Positions 26,505-34,387 of a stretch of 64,000 nt of DNA are shown here, in pieces. The translations under genes and the position numbers were made by a program. This stretch comes from Candidatus Scybalocola faecavium (GTDB taxonomy: Bacteria > Bacillota > Clostridia > Lachnospirales > Lachnospiraceae), in assembly GCA_018713145.1 (NCBI GenBank), contig DVFP01000020.1, positions 1-64,000 of the forward strand. The letters run 5' to 3'. Numbering within the stretch: position 1 is the stretch's first letter; every line of letters starts with the position of its first letter. Below the pieces are notes generated by a model. The model was not told the origin of the DNA. It made no database searches and saw only the letters and a program-made list of their open reading frames with translations.

Positions 26505-28670
26505 ATGCCAACCATCAAAGATATTGCCCGGCTTGCCGGGGTTTCCCATGGCACAGTGTCCAATGTTCTTAATAAAACAGGGAAAGTCAGTACAGAGAAA
26601 ATACATCTGGTAGAAGAAGCCGCCCGAAAGCTTGGCTACGTTCCAAACACCCAGGCCCAGCGTCTGCGCCAGGGCATAAGCCTGACCATCGCGCTGATTC
26701 TTCCCACCTTAAAAAAAGATACCTATCTGGCTCTTTACACCGCTTTGCTCAGCGGCTTTTCCGGTACAGAATATACGATTTCACTCCACATTACCGAAGA
26801 TATTGAAAACCGGGAGGTCCAGCTGTTAAATACCCTTCCTCACGCAGATCTGGCCGCCGTGGTCACCGTATCCTGTCTGAGCCATCGGTATGAAGAGTTA
26901 TACAGTCAGCTTTCCTGTCCGGTCTTATTTATTGACCGGAACCTTTGTAAAAATCCCGGTAAGGACCGGGCCTTTATCAGTTTTGATCTTTTTGGGGCAG
27001 GGCAGGCTATTGGTGAAAACATTGCGGCCCAGAAAATACAGCGCGCCGCTTATTTTTCATCTCCCAGCCGTTTTGATGATGATCTTCAGATTTATCTGGG
27101 ATTATCCCAGGTCCTGGAGCAAAAAAAGATTTCCCTCCACCGGTACAGCTCTGACGGAAATTTATGTCTTTCAAAGGCATTTTCCATATTATCTGAAAGT
27201 CCTGTGCCGGACGCTGTGATCTCCAGCAGTCTGTTCCGGGCCCAGGCGCTGACCTCAGCTATGGCGTGTACTAAAAAAAATATTCCGTGCCATATTACTG
27301 TATGTTCCGTCCAGGCTTTCCCTCATCCGGATCATACCGTTTACCAGCTGGATTATCCCCGCCTTGGCGCCTATGCTGCCAACATTTTAAAACAACGGCT
27401 TATGGAACATAAAGATATGCCTCCCAAAACCATTCTTGAGTGCCGGGGATTTCCATTTTCCAGCAGCATTATAAAAATGAAAGAGGAACAAAAGCTGTCT
27501 CTGATCACTTTAAGTTCGCCCTCAACAACAGCCCTGCAAAACCTGCTGCCGTTACTAAAAGAGGCCACAGGCATTTCCCTGTCCATTACCAGCTTGTCCT
27601 ACGACGACTTATATGAAAGCCTGCGCCTCCTTAATGACCGTTTCCACTACGATCTGGTGCGAATGGATGTGGCATGGCTGGATACCTTGGGCACACAGAT
27701 CTATATGCCTTTGAGGGAGGCCGGTATTGACCCGGATACATGTTTTCAGGAACTGATCGGCCAGACCCAAAGATGCTATACCCATATTAGGGATACTGCA
27801 TATACGCTCCCCTTTGACCCCAGCGCCCTGATCCTTTTGTATCGCAGCGATCTTTTTTCTGATGCGACCCTTCAGCGGGCCTATTATGAAAAATATCATG
27901 AGATCCTGGAAGTGCCAAAGACCATAAAGCAGTATGAACATATTGCCCGATTTTTTACCCGGGCCTTTAATCCGGACTCTCCTACCCTTTACGGCACTAC
28001 CTGTACCTGCGGCCATACCATGATGGCTGCATGCAGCTTCCTTCCCTTTTATCTGGCCAGCGGCGGTCCGGTGATCGAAAATGGCAAGCTTTGTCTGAAC
28101 ACAAAAGAGATGGTTCAAGGAATCCAGGACTATATGTCTCTTGTTCCCTATGCCCGGTCTACAGACAGCGGATGGTGGGCGGACAGCGTCCAGGAATTTG
28201 CCAATGGTTTCACTGCCACAGCAATCACCTACTCTAACCATGTAAATTATTTAATGAACAGCAAACATTCCAGCGTAGTGGGCCAGACCAATGCTGCTAT
28301 CATCCCCGGACAGCATCCCCTTCTTGGCGGAGGCGTCCTTGGGATCAATAAATTTTCAGACAAAACCCAGGCCTGCCGGGAATTTATCCAGTGGTATTAT
28401 TCTAAGGATATTTCCGCCCTCCTTCAGACCCTTGGCGGGACCTCCCCTCTGGCAGAGGCCTACAACGACCCTCAGAACATGGAAACGTTCCCCTGGCTGG
28501 CAGCCACACGGGACAGCCTTGAAATCGGCACCCGGGGGATCAACAAAAACATTGTCCCGGACTTTTCCAACCGGCACTTTGAATTCGTACTGGGTACCGC
28601 CATCCGCCAGGTCATTGACGGCAACATGTCCCCCCAACAAGCCGCCGAATTCGCCCAAAGCATATACTAA
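26505..28670 (+). CDS. LacI-family regulator fused to a solute-binding-protein-like domain
   Basis: This 721-residue protein begins with a LacI helix-turn-helix and hinge (TIKDIARLAGVSHGTVSNVL, residues 3-22, to about 58), then a LacI-type periplasmic-binding sensor (about 60-325). From about residue 335 a second ligand-binding module follows, resembling ABC substrate-binding proteins (ITLSSPSTTALQNLLPLLKE, LPFDPSALILLYRSDLF, GGGVLGINKFSDKTQACREF). There is no signal peptide, so the second domain is cytoplasmic. Ordinary LacI proteins have about 330-350 residues. It is divergent from the ABC operon and two LacI-type operators lie between them. The extra domain may sense the imported solute or its hydrolysis product. 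Confidence 0.88.
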   Translation: MPTIKDIARLAGVSHGTVSNVLNKTGKVSTEKIHLVEEAARKLGYVPNTQAQRLRQGISLTIALILPTLKKDTYLALYTALLSGFSGTEYTISLHITEDIENREVQLLNTLPHADLAAVVTVSCLSHRYEELYSQLSCPVLFIDRNLCKNPGKDRAFISFDLFGAGQAIGENIAAQKIQRAAYFSSPSRFDDDLQIYLGLSQVLEQKKISLHRYSSDGNLCLSKAFSILSESPVPDAVISSSLFRAQALTSAMACTKKNIPCHITVCSVQAFPHPDHTVYQLDYPRLGAYAANILKQRLMEHKDMPPKTILECRGFPFSSSIIKMKEEQKLSLITLSSPSTTALQNLLPLLKEATGISLSITSLSYDDLYESLRLLNDRFHYDLVRMDVAWLDTLGTQIYMPLREAGIDPDTCFQELIGQTQRCYTHIRDTAYTLPFDPSALILLYRSDLFSDATLQRAYYEKYHEILEVPKTIKQYEHIARFFTRAFNPDSPTLYGTTCTCGHTMMAACSFLPFYLASGGPVIENGKLCLNTKEMVQGIQDYMSLVPYARSTDSGWWADSVQEFANGFTATAITYSNHVNYLMNSKHSSVVGQTNAAIIPGQHPLLGGGVLGINKFSDKTQACREFIQWYYSKDISALLQTLGGTSPLAEAYNDPQNMETFPWLAATRDSLEIGTRGINKNIVPDFSNRHFEFVLGTAIRQVIDGNMSPQQAAEFAQSIY

Positions 28671-28890
28671 GAAAGCCTGGCAAGAGGGGGAGCAGACGGG
28701 CAAGCTTGCTTGCACGGCTGCTCTCACTTTTGCCAGCAAGACAGTATGAGCACAGGGGACGCCGCCAGGCGGACCGGAAAGTGCGAATACTGGCGGCGAT
28801 TGCGGAAGCGCTGAAAGCGCGGAGCAATCGGCTTTCTTTTTCACTGCGTTATGCCTGGCAAGAGGGGGGGGACGCCTCCAGGCGGACCGC
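28671..28890. repeat. GC-rich repeat block between convergent genes
   Basis: Two direct repeat pairs lie about 112-178 bases apart: GCCTGGCAAGAGGGGG at 28675-28690 and 28853-28868, and GGGGACGCC-CCAGGCGGACCG at 28756-28776 and 28868-28889. Inverted segments (GGCAAGCTTGCTTGC, GCGCTGAAAGCGC) occur inside. Non-coding in appearance. Confidence 0.5.
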
Positions 28891-28892
28891 GC

Positions 28893-28930
28893 AAAAAGCC
28901 GCCGACGGAAATCTTCTTTCCGCCGGCGGC
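28893..28930 (-). terminator. Terminator of the yabP-yabQ-divIC operon
   Basis: A 14-bp GC-rich stem with one mismatch (28898-28911 with 28917-28930, 5-base loop) is followed on the minus strand by TTTTT. It begins 8 bases after the divIC stop. Confidence 0.9.
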
Positions 28931-28937
28931 CTCGACT

Positions 28938-29270
28938 TTACTGAGCGCTGGTTTCATCCTGTTTCTGGAACACGATTTCATTATCGTGGACCAGTCCCAG
29001 TTTATCCCTTGCGATCTCTTCAATGTAGTCATCCGAATTAATATATTCACTTTCCTGTACAAGCTCTTGCTGAGTTTTTTCCTGTTCGTCAATCTGTTCC
29101 TGAAGATCCTGGACAATGCCTGCATTTTCCTGAATCCTTTCCCGAAGGCCCAGACTGTTATAGGTTAAGATGAGGCAGAAGATCAGAACTACTCCACTGA
29201 TCATAAGCATACCGCTTCTTGAACCCTTGTTTTTCTTTTTTTCAGATTTGTTCTGTTCTAATCTGGCCAT
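28938..29270 (-). CDS. divIC: DivIC/FtsB-family septum formation initiator
   Basis: The 110-residue protein has a short basic N-terminus, one transmembrane helix (MLMISGVVLIFCLILTYNSL, about 23-42), and a coiled coil (RERIQENAGIVQDLQEQIDEQEKTQQELVQE) ending in the family segment DDYIEEIARDKLGLVHDNEIVF. It takes part in the divisome with FtsL and DivIB. It is last in the yabP-yabQ-divIC operon, as in B. subtilis. Confidence 0.93.
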   Translation of the reverse strand: MARLEQNKSEKKKNKGSRSGMLMISGVVLIFCLILTYNSLGLRERIQENAGIVQDLQEQIDEQEKTQQELVQESEYINSDDYIEEIARDKLGLVHDNEIVFQKQDETSAQ

Positions 29271-29283
29271 TTTACCACCTAAC

Positions 29284-29748
29284 TTACTTTAAACGATTGC
29301 CTACTATTCCCATTCTACCCTCTTTTTTCTTTTTTTTCAACATCTTTGAACAATAGTTCACAGGTTTTTTAAAAAATCTCCAGATTTTTGACAGGATTTT
29401 CCTTATTCTATATCCAATACGATCCAAAAGTCTTTCCATAACCCCAGGCAGCCACCGGCCAAAAAGCCATAAATAAAGGACCATTCCCAAAAGTATACCG
29501 ATCATTGTATAACTTCGTATGGCCCCATCATCATATTTAAACATAAGACGGTAAATCATCAGTGCCTCCACTATCCAAAAAAGGATGTCCTCCAAAAAAT
29601 ACAGCCAGCCGGGAGGCGGACATATATGCCTTGCAATCCTCAATCCGTCATATGCCAGCCCAATAGCTGCCCCCCACAAAATGGCAGCGCCAAACAGCTG
29701 GAGCTGGGCATATACAGATTCGCTGATGTAGGTGCCACCGATAAACAT
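29284..29748 (-). CDS. yabQ: Spore cortex biosynthesis protein YabQ
   Basis: The 154-residue protein begins with four hydrophobic segments (YAQLQLFGAAILWGAAIGLAY, ILFWIVEALMIYRLMF, YTMIGILLGMVLYLWLF) and ends in a very basic Lys-rich tail. YabQ in Bacillus is a sigma-E-dependent membrane protein needed for cortex formation. It is translated directly after yabP (stop and start adjacent) and precedes divIC by 13 bases. Confidence 0.9.
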   Translation of the reverse strand: MFIGGTYISESVYAQLQLFGAAILWGAAIGLAYDGLRIARHICPPPGWLYFLEDILFWIVEALMIYRLMFKYDDGAIRSYTMIGILLGMVLYLWLFGRWLPGVMERLLDRIGYRIRKILSKIWRFFKKPVNYCSKMLKKKKKEGRMGIVGNRLK

Positions 29749-30033
29749 TTACTTGAAAAGACGCCCCATAAGCTTTCCTGCCTGCTTTGCCGCCTTGTGG
29801 GAATCGGAATAAGTCAGGCTGTCTACATTTCCTTCAATGTTGACTTCCCCCTGCTCTACAGTGAGTCGGCTCATATGCAGCTGCGTTCCTTTTACCAGAA
29901 GCATCCCTGCGCAGGTTTCCAAAATAATCTGAACACTGTCAAAAGAAATCACATCCGTAACCCCTGAAAGTTGGAGCGTATTCCTGTTTTTCAGGATAAG
30001 TGAATGATTTTGTACTGCCTGACGTTCTTCCAT
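29749..30033 (-). CDS. yabP: Sporulation protein YabP
   Basis: This 94-residue YabP/YqfC-family protein shows the family core HSLILKNRNTLQLSGVTDV and LLVKGTQLHMSRLTVEQGEVNIEG. It is needed for spore development in Bacillus (sigma-E regulon). First gene of the yabP-yabQ-divIC operon, transcribed away from spoVT; in B. subtilis all of these genes read in one direction. Confidence 0.93.
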   Translation of the reverse strand: MEERQAVQNHSLILKNRNTLQLSGVTDVISFDSVQIILETCAGMLLVKGTQLHMSRLTVEQGEVNIEGNVDSLTYSDSHKAAKQAGKLMGRLFK

Positions 30034-30279
30034 AATAATCCCTTTCCTGCATATCCATCCGGTCCGGGAAGGCGGTCCCCAGCCGGATTCTGTTTCTTTT
30101 TTAATATATTATGGGAATGGGGAAAAAATTACTGTCCGGGGAAATTATTTGGAATCTTTTCTGTTCACGGAATGAATAACAGCCAGGAATATCTTTAAAA
30201 GTAAAAAGTATAAATTCCTTCATCTGACAAATAATACATCTATGAGAACCTGAAAAAAGTCTAATGGAGGAATTTGAAT
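30034..30279. promoter_or_regulatory. Divergent yabP / spoVT upstream region
   Basis: For yabP, CATAATAT (30106-30113, minus strand) resembles a sigma-E -10 box (CATACAAT), with a poor AGTAATT-like -35 about 13 bases upstream. For spoVT, a TGAATA (sigma-G -35-like) at about 30172-30177 has no convincing -10 partner. Both are weak matches; sporulation control is expected from gene function. Confidence 0.35.
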
Positions 30280-30828
30280 ATGAAAGCAACTGGAATTGTC
30301 AGACGTATTGATGACCTTGGCCGGGTTGTTGTACCTAAGGAAATCCGCCGTACGCTTCGGATCCGGGAGGGTGATCCCCTGGAAATTTTTACCGATCGTG
30401 AAGGGGAGATCATTTTGAAAAAATACTCTCCGATCGGGGAACTGAGCGCTTTCGCAAAGCAGTATGCCGATGCCCTTGCCCAAAGCTGCGGACATATTGT
30501 AAGCATTACGGACCGGGATCATCATATCGCCGTTTCCGGGGCAGCCAGGAAGGAACTTTTAGGACAGCCTGTAGGGCCCGGACTTGAACAGCTTATTAAC
30601 CAGCGTGAAACCCGGTGCTGCACTGTAAAGGATAAGGATTTTATCCCCATCAGCCCTCAGGAAAATGCCAGCTTTACCGCTCAGGTCATTTGTCCCATTA
30701 TTACCGAAGGAGATGCGGTAGGGGCAGTAATTATCACAAGCCGCAATGAAAATGCAAAAATGGGAGAAGTGGAGCAAAAGCTTGCCCTGGCTGCCGCCGG
30801 ATTTCTTGGCCGCCAGCTGGAACAGTAA
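30280..30828 (+). CDS. spoVT: Stage V sporulation protein T, AbrB-like regulator
   Basis: The 182-residue protein has an N-terminal AbrB swapped-hairpin DNA-binding domain (MKATGIVRRIDDLGRVVVPK to about residue 50) and a C-terminal GAF-like domain (about 56-180). This is the full SpoVT architecture, longer than AbrB (about 95). It regulates late forespore genes. ATG at 30280 follows GGAGGAATTTGA; a TTG two codons upstream is less likely. mazG, hup and rqcP follow on the same strand. Confidence 0.96.
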   Translation: MKATGIVRRIDDLGRVVVPKEIRRTLRIREGDPLEIFTDREGEIILKKYSPIGELSAFAKQYADALAQSCGHIVSITDRDHHIAVSGAARKELLGQPVGPGLEQLINQRETRCCTVKDKDFIPISPQENASFTAQVICPIITEGDAVGAVIITSRNENAKMGEVEQKLALAAAGFLGRQLEQ

Positions 30829-30885
30829 GTTTTTTTATGTACAATCCATCAGGTTTAATATATAATGATGACACCAGGATTTCGA

Positions 30886-30909
30886 GAGGTCAAATTCTAA
30901 TTTGACCTC
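30886..30909. repeat. Perfect palindrome upstream of mazG
   Basis: GAGGTCAAATT and AATTTGACCTC (11-base arms, 2-base centre). No T-run follows. It could be an operator or a readthrough-limiting hairpin between spoVT and mazG. Confidence 0.6.
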
Positions 30910-30945
30910 CACATCTGCGGATAAATAAGGAAAGGCTGTGATCAA

Positions 30946-31779
30946 ATGGATAAAAATATTAAACCTGTGGATGAAGATAGAAAGCCTTCACAGGACCTTG
31001 AAAAAGGTTCTGAGCATCAGAAATATTCGTATGAAGATCTTCTCAAGATCATTGAAAAACTTCGGGCAGAGGATGGATGCCCATGGGATCGGGCGCAGAC
31101 CCATGAAAGCCTGAAAACCTGTCTTTTGGAAGAGGCTTATGAAACTGTGGAAGCCATTAATCTGAAGGACGATGAAAATCTGAAAGAAGAACTGGGGGAT
31201 GTTTTGCTCCAGGTAGTCATGCACGCTCAGATTGCCAGCGAAGAGGGACGGTTTGATATAGACGATGTAGTGGATGGCGTTGCTCAAAAGATGATCCGCC
31301 GTCATCCCCATATCTTTGGCACAGCTCAGGCCGCTTCGCCGGAGGCTGTGGCTGATTCCTGGGAAGAAATCAAAAAGCAGGAGAAACAGGAAAGCTCGGT
31401 ATATGAAAGCCTTTGCCGTATTCCCAAAGCCCTTCCAGCCAATATGCGGGCACGGAAGGTACTGAAAAAAGCTGCGGCAGGAGGCTATAATTTTACGGAA
31501 GAGGGCCCTGTCAGGGAACAGGTCTGCCAGGCTTTTAAAACCCTTGAAACTGCTGTATCTTCCGGGAATCAGGAGCAGATTGACGAAAGCTTTGGATGGC
31601 TTATCTTCGACTTAATTAATTTATCCCGTTTTTTAGATGTAAATGTGGAAAATAGCTTGACAAATGTAATAGAAAAGTTTATAAATAGACTTGGAAGTGT
31701 TGAAAATCCCGAAAAATCCCAGGGTTTAAGCCCTTCCGGATTGTCCCCGCAGCTATTTAAGGCTTTGTGGGATCTGTAA
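30946..31779 (+). CDS. mazG: Nucleoside triphosphate pyrophosphohydrolase MazG
   Basis: The 277-residue protein has the all-alpha MazG fold with metal-binding acidic motifs ([12 protein letters not shown] ... [19 protein letters not shown], about 62-98) and a second, weaker repeat in the C-terminal half ([19 protein letters not shown]). It removes non-canonical NTPs. B. subtilis YabN carries an extra N-terminal methylase-like domain, which is absent here; instead there is a short charged N-terminus (about 25 residues). Its place next to spoVT matches the yabN position. Confidence 0.94.
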   Translation: MDKNIKPVDEDRKPSQDLEKGSEHQKYSYEDLLKIIEKLRAEDGCPWDRAQTHESLKTCLLEEAYETVEAINLKDDENLKEELGDVLLQVVMHAQIASEEGRFDIDDVVDGVAQKMIRRHPHIFGTAQAASPEAVADSWEEIKKQEKQESSVYESLCRIPKALPANMRARKVLKKAAAGGYNFTEEGPVREQVCQAFKTLETAVSSGNQEQIDESFGWLIFDLINLSRFLDVNVENSLTNVIEKFINRLGSVENPEKSQGLSPSGLSPQLFKALWDL

Positions 31780-31834
31780 AAGAGAAGATCACGCAACCTG
31801 TGCGGATACGAATAAGTTTAGGAGGATTTATACT

Positions 31835-32110
31835 ATGAACAAAGCAGAATTAATCGCCGCTATGGCTGAAAAAGCAGAATTATCTAAAAAAGATTCCGAA
31901 AAAGCATTAAAGGCATTTATCGATGTAGTTACAGATGAATTAGTAAAAGGTGAGAAGATCCAGTTAGTTGGCTTCGGTACATTTGAAGTATCCGAAAGAC
32001 CTGCAAGAGAGGGCAGAAATCCTCAGACCGGCGAAACTATGGAAATCAAAGCTTCCAAAGCTCCTAAGTTCAAAGCTGGCAAAGCATTAAAAGACATCAT
32101 CAACGCATAA
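31835..32110 (+). CDS. hup: DNA-binding protein HU
   Basis: At 91 residues it has the standard HU length and sequence: [43 protein letters not shown] (DNA-binding arm) and [12 protein letters not shown]. It bends and compacts the nucleoid. TTTAGGAGG precedes the start, and a strong terminator follows. Codon choice (TTA, AAA, GAA, GTT) looks like that of a highly expressed gene. Confidence 0.97.
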   Translation: MNKAELIAAMAEKAELSKKDSEKALKAFIDVVTDELVKGEKIQLVGFGTFEVSERPAREGRNPQTGETMEIKASKAPKFKAGKALKDIINA

Positions 32111-32133
32111 TTCAATCAAACATAAAAATCCCC

Positions 32134-32164
32134 GGGTGCCGACCAAAAGTCAGCACCCTTTTTA
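32134..32164 (+). terminator. Terminator of hup
   Basis: GGGTGCCGAC pairs with GTCAGCACCC (one mismatch), followed by TTTTT, 24 bases after the hup stop. Confidence 0.88.
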
Positions 32165-32340
32165 CTGTGAGCACTTAGCGAAGTCAAGCCGCAGGCGCAG
32201 ACTAAGCTTAGTGCGAACGTACATCCCGACCCTTAGCGAGTCCAAGCCTCCAGGCGCAGGACGAGCTTAGTGGAGGGATGTTTCCCGTCAGGCAGCGAGC
32301 GACAGCGAGCGACATGGCGGCACAGGGGCAAGCCCGTCAG
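32165..32340. repeat. GC-rich imperfect repeats between hup and rqcP
   Basis: Two related units of about 50 bases each, containing TTAGCGA-GTC(C)AAGCC, CAGGCGCAG and AGCTTAGTG in the same order (from about 32168 and 32230); each can fold on itself. They are followed by GCAGCGAGCGACAGCGAGCG, a short direct repeat. Non-coding; resembles the GC-rich block near 19970-20060 (CTCGC-rich). Confidence 0.5.
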
Positions 32341-32373
32341 GCCCCTGGTATATAAAAGGAGTATGAGTTTAAT

Positions 32374-32613
32374 ATGAGATTAGATAAGTTTTTAAAGGTT
32401 TCCCGCCTGATCAAACGCCGGACCGTGGCTAATGAAGCCTGTGACGCAGGCCGCGTCATGGTTAATGATAAAGTGGCTAAAGCATCTGTGAATGTAAAGC
32501 CGGGCGATATTATTGAAATCGGCTTTGGAACTAAAAGCGTTAAAGTAGAAGTTTTGTCTATTGCCGAGACAAGCAAAAAAGATGAGGCCAAAGAACTTTT
32601 CAGATATTTGTGA
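32374..32613 (+). CDS. rqcP: S4-domain ribosome quality-control factor RqcP (YabO)
   Basis: This 79-residue protein is a single S4 RNA-binding domain: MRLDKFLKVSRLIKRRTVAN, CDAGRVMVNDKVAKASVNVK, GDIIEIGF. B. subtilis RqcP (YabO) binds stalled 50S subunits and supports poly-alanine tailing with RqcH. Its position after mazG/hup and near yabP fits the conserved mazG-yabO order. AAAGGAG precedes the start. Confidence 0.93.
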   Translation: MRLDKFLKVSRLIKRRTVANEACDAGRVMVNDKVAKASVNVKPGDIIEIGFGTKSVKVEVLSIAETSKKDEAKELFRYL

Positions 32614-32645
32614 TCCTTTAGGATACGGACGCAGCGTTTGTTCAG

Positions 32646-32710
32646 CTTAACTGCTGGTGCATTGACAGCAGTTAAGCCAGGCCCGCACATCCCCCGCGAG
32701 CCTGGCTTAA
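32646..32710. terminator. Two overlapping hairpins between convergent genes
   Basis: CTTAACTGCTG (32646-32656) pairs perfectly with CAGCAGTTAAG (32666-32676). TTAAGCCAGGC (32672-32682) pairs perfectly with GCCTGGCTTAA (32700-32710). They share TTAAG, so only one fully forms at a time. A T-rich stretch follows at about 32724. Likely a bidirectional terminator between rqcP and the membrane-protein gene. Confidence 0.65.
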
Positions 32711-32768
32711 AAACGGTTAAATCATTTTTTACGCCGGGACCACCTGCTGTTTCCCACTGCCCTATGTA

Positions 32769-33425
32769 CTACTCTTCCACCCACATTTCCACAGACATAA
32801 CATTTCCCGAATTAGGCAGATATGATACCTGGGCCTGGATATTTCCAGGGTTTTCGCCTTTTTTCAAAGCCATTCCCTGGTCATAGGTCCCCTCATCAAT
32901 AGCAAAATCCATTTTCCGTCCCTGATCTGTAACACCGGACAAAGTGATGGTGGTACTGTCGCTCCAGTTATCACACTCAAAACTGACCTGATCCAGCCGG
33001 ATCACCGCCGGCTCTGAAAGGTAAGGAATATCCCTTAAAGGATTAACAATGCCGGTCCAGAAAATATAAACGCCGAAAAATACCAGGACCACAGCAATAA
33101 TAGCGCTGATCCCTACCGCAGTCTTTGAGACCGCGCCTTCCTTTCCGGAACGTTCCGTCATCTGCCTGAAAAACAGGATTCCTCCTGCTGCCATTAAAAC
33201 AGCGAATCCCAGAGCTGCAGGGATAAACAGATAAGACATCCACAGTCCTCCGCCCTGCGTCAGTGTATGTACGCCTATAGAAATAAGAACCAGAACAAAG
33301 GAAATGGCCATATACGCCAGCAAAAGAATCCTCAAAGGGCTGCCCTTTAAATGTCCGTCCAAAGGGACAGAAGCCGTCTCATTTCCCGAAATATTTGTTT
33401 TTAATGTGTTAAAATCTTTTTTCAT
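32769..33425 (-). CDS. Uncharacterised membrane protein with extracytoplasmic C-terminal domain
   Basis: The 218-residue protein has four predicted membrane segments (LRILLLAYMAISFVLVLISI, WMSYLFIPAALGFAVLMAAG, VGISAIIAVVLVFFGVYIFW are clearest) and a soluble beta-rich C-terminal domain of about 85 residues (VIRLDQVSFECDNWSDSTTI to VEMWVEE). I do not recognise the family. Last gene in the VWA-XpaC-TelA operon, 72 bases after the telA-like gene, with GAAAGGATTTAGAGGG upstream. The domain may interact with the binding-protein-like partners outside the membrane. Confidence 0.75.
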   Translation of the reverse strand: MKKDFNTLKTNISGNETASVPLDGHLKGSPLRILLLAYMAISFVLVLISIGVHTLTQGGGLWMSYLFIPAALGFAVLMAAGGILFFRQMTERSGKEGAVSKTAVGISAIIAVVLVFFGVYIFWTGIVNPLRDIPYLSEPAVIRLDQVSFECDNWSDSTTITLSGVTDQGRKMDFAIDEGTYDQGMALKKGENPGNIQAQVSYLPNSGNVMSVEMWVEE

Positions 33426-33497
33426 ACCCTCTAAATCCTTTCTTTAAGACCATATATAAGATCAAAACCGTTCATCCCGCTAAATGATCATATAAGA

Positions 33498-34322
33498 TCA
33501 CGTATAACCATTCAGCTCTGTGGCCAGTCGCTTTTCCCAGGATGGGATCATGGTCGTCAGAGTCTGCTGGATCTGATCTGCCTGGCTGCGGCTGTTGGTC
33601 TGAAGGAGACGGATCTGAGGCCCGGTCTGAAGGGCCATGGCGCGGGCAAGCTTTAACTGGTAAACCCGCCGCTCAAGGTCATTAGCCATCCCCTGTTTTT
33701 TCTGTACATTTTCCTGATCCATAGGATTTCCGGAGGCAGACGCTTTATCCTGGGCGCCTGGGATCACCTGGAGCTTCATATATTCCAGGGTCTCCTCCCC
33801 AACTTTAATATACAGCTCAAGGCGCTGATAATATTCCATATTTTTTTCGTACATTTTATCCAGCATGGCTATATTTTTCAGCAGATCCATCCGGGACTTA
33901 TCCAGTCTTATGGAAATTTCATTAACTTCAGCCAGCGCCTTTTCATACCGCCCCCTGGCTCTTTTCTTCCCAAGCCCGGGAAAATGGTCTAAAAAACTTT
34001 TATTTTCTTCCGGCTCCTGTTCCCGCAGCTTTTGAACAAGCTCCCCAATCAGCTTCTGAGTATCGTTTCCCGTATTTTCACGGACCTGGGACAGGATCTG
34101 TCCGGACAGGTCCGCCATGCGAAGCTCTACTCCCGCACCAAACTGCTGTATAGTGGAACCATCGCTTAAATCCAGCTTCCGCCGGATCTGCTCCAACTGA
34201 GTCCGGTCTGACCGCCGGGCCTGGTCTGACAGCTGGCCCTGATCTGACGACCAGACCTGATCTGATGACTGGGCCTGATCTGATGACTGGGCCTGATCTG
34301 AAGGCCAGTTTTTATCTGCCAT
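33498..34322 (-). CDS. TelA-family (toxic anion resistance) protein, short form
   Basis: From about residue 90 the 274-residue protein follows TelA: DLLKNIAMLDKMYEKNMEYY, LKLARAMALQTGPQIRLLQT and IQQTLTTMIPSWEKRLATEL. Typical TelA/YaaN proteins have 350-400 residues and continue for about 100 more after this point; here the frame stops, and I find no continuation downstream. The N-terminus carries six copies of a SDQxxS-type hexapeptide (about residues 8-42), encoded by 18-bp repeats. TelA proteins are linked with XpaC in tellurite and membrane-stress loci; XpaC is encoded two genes upstream. Biochemical function unknown. Confidence 0.8.
   Translation of the reverse strand: MADKNWPSDQAQSSDQAQSSDQVWSSDQGQLSDQARRSDRTQLEQIRRKLDLSDGSTIQQFGAGVELRMADLSGQILSQVRENTGNDTQKLIGELVQKLREQEPEENKSFLDHFPGLGKKRARGRYEKALAEVNEISIRLDKSRMDLLKNIAMLDKMYEKNMEYYQRLELYIKVGEETLEYMKLQVIPGAQDKASASGNPMDQENVQKKQGMANDLERRVYQLKLARAMALQTGPQIRLLQTNSRSQADQIQQTLTTMIPSWEKRLATELNGYT
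34199..34304 (-). repeat. 18-bp tandem repeats in the telA-like gene
   Basis: Six in-frame units encoding SDQAQS, SDQAQS, SDQVWS, SDQGQL, SDQARR, SDRTQ. Two neighbouring units are identical at DNA level, so the array is probably length-variable. Confidence 0.8.
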
Positions 34323-34387
34323 ATAATCACCTCTGAAAACTCCCCGTTACAGCCAGCGGCGCTTTCCCGGGGGAGCATATCCATTTT

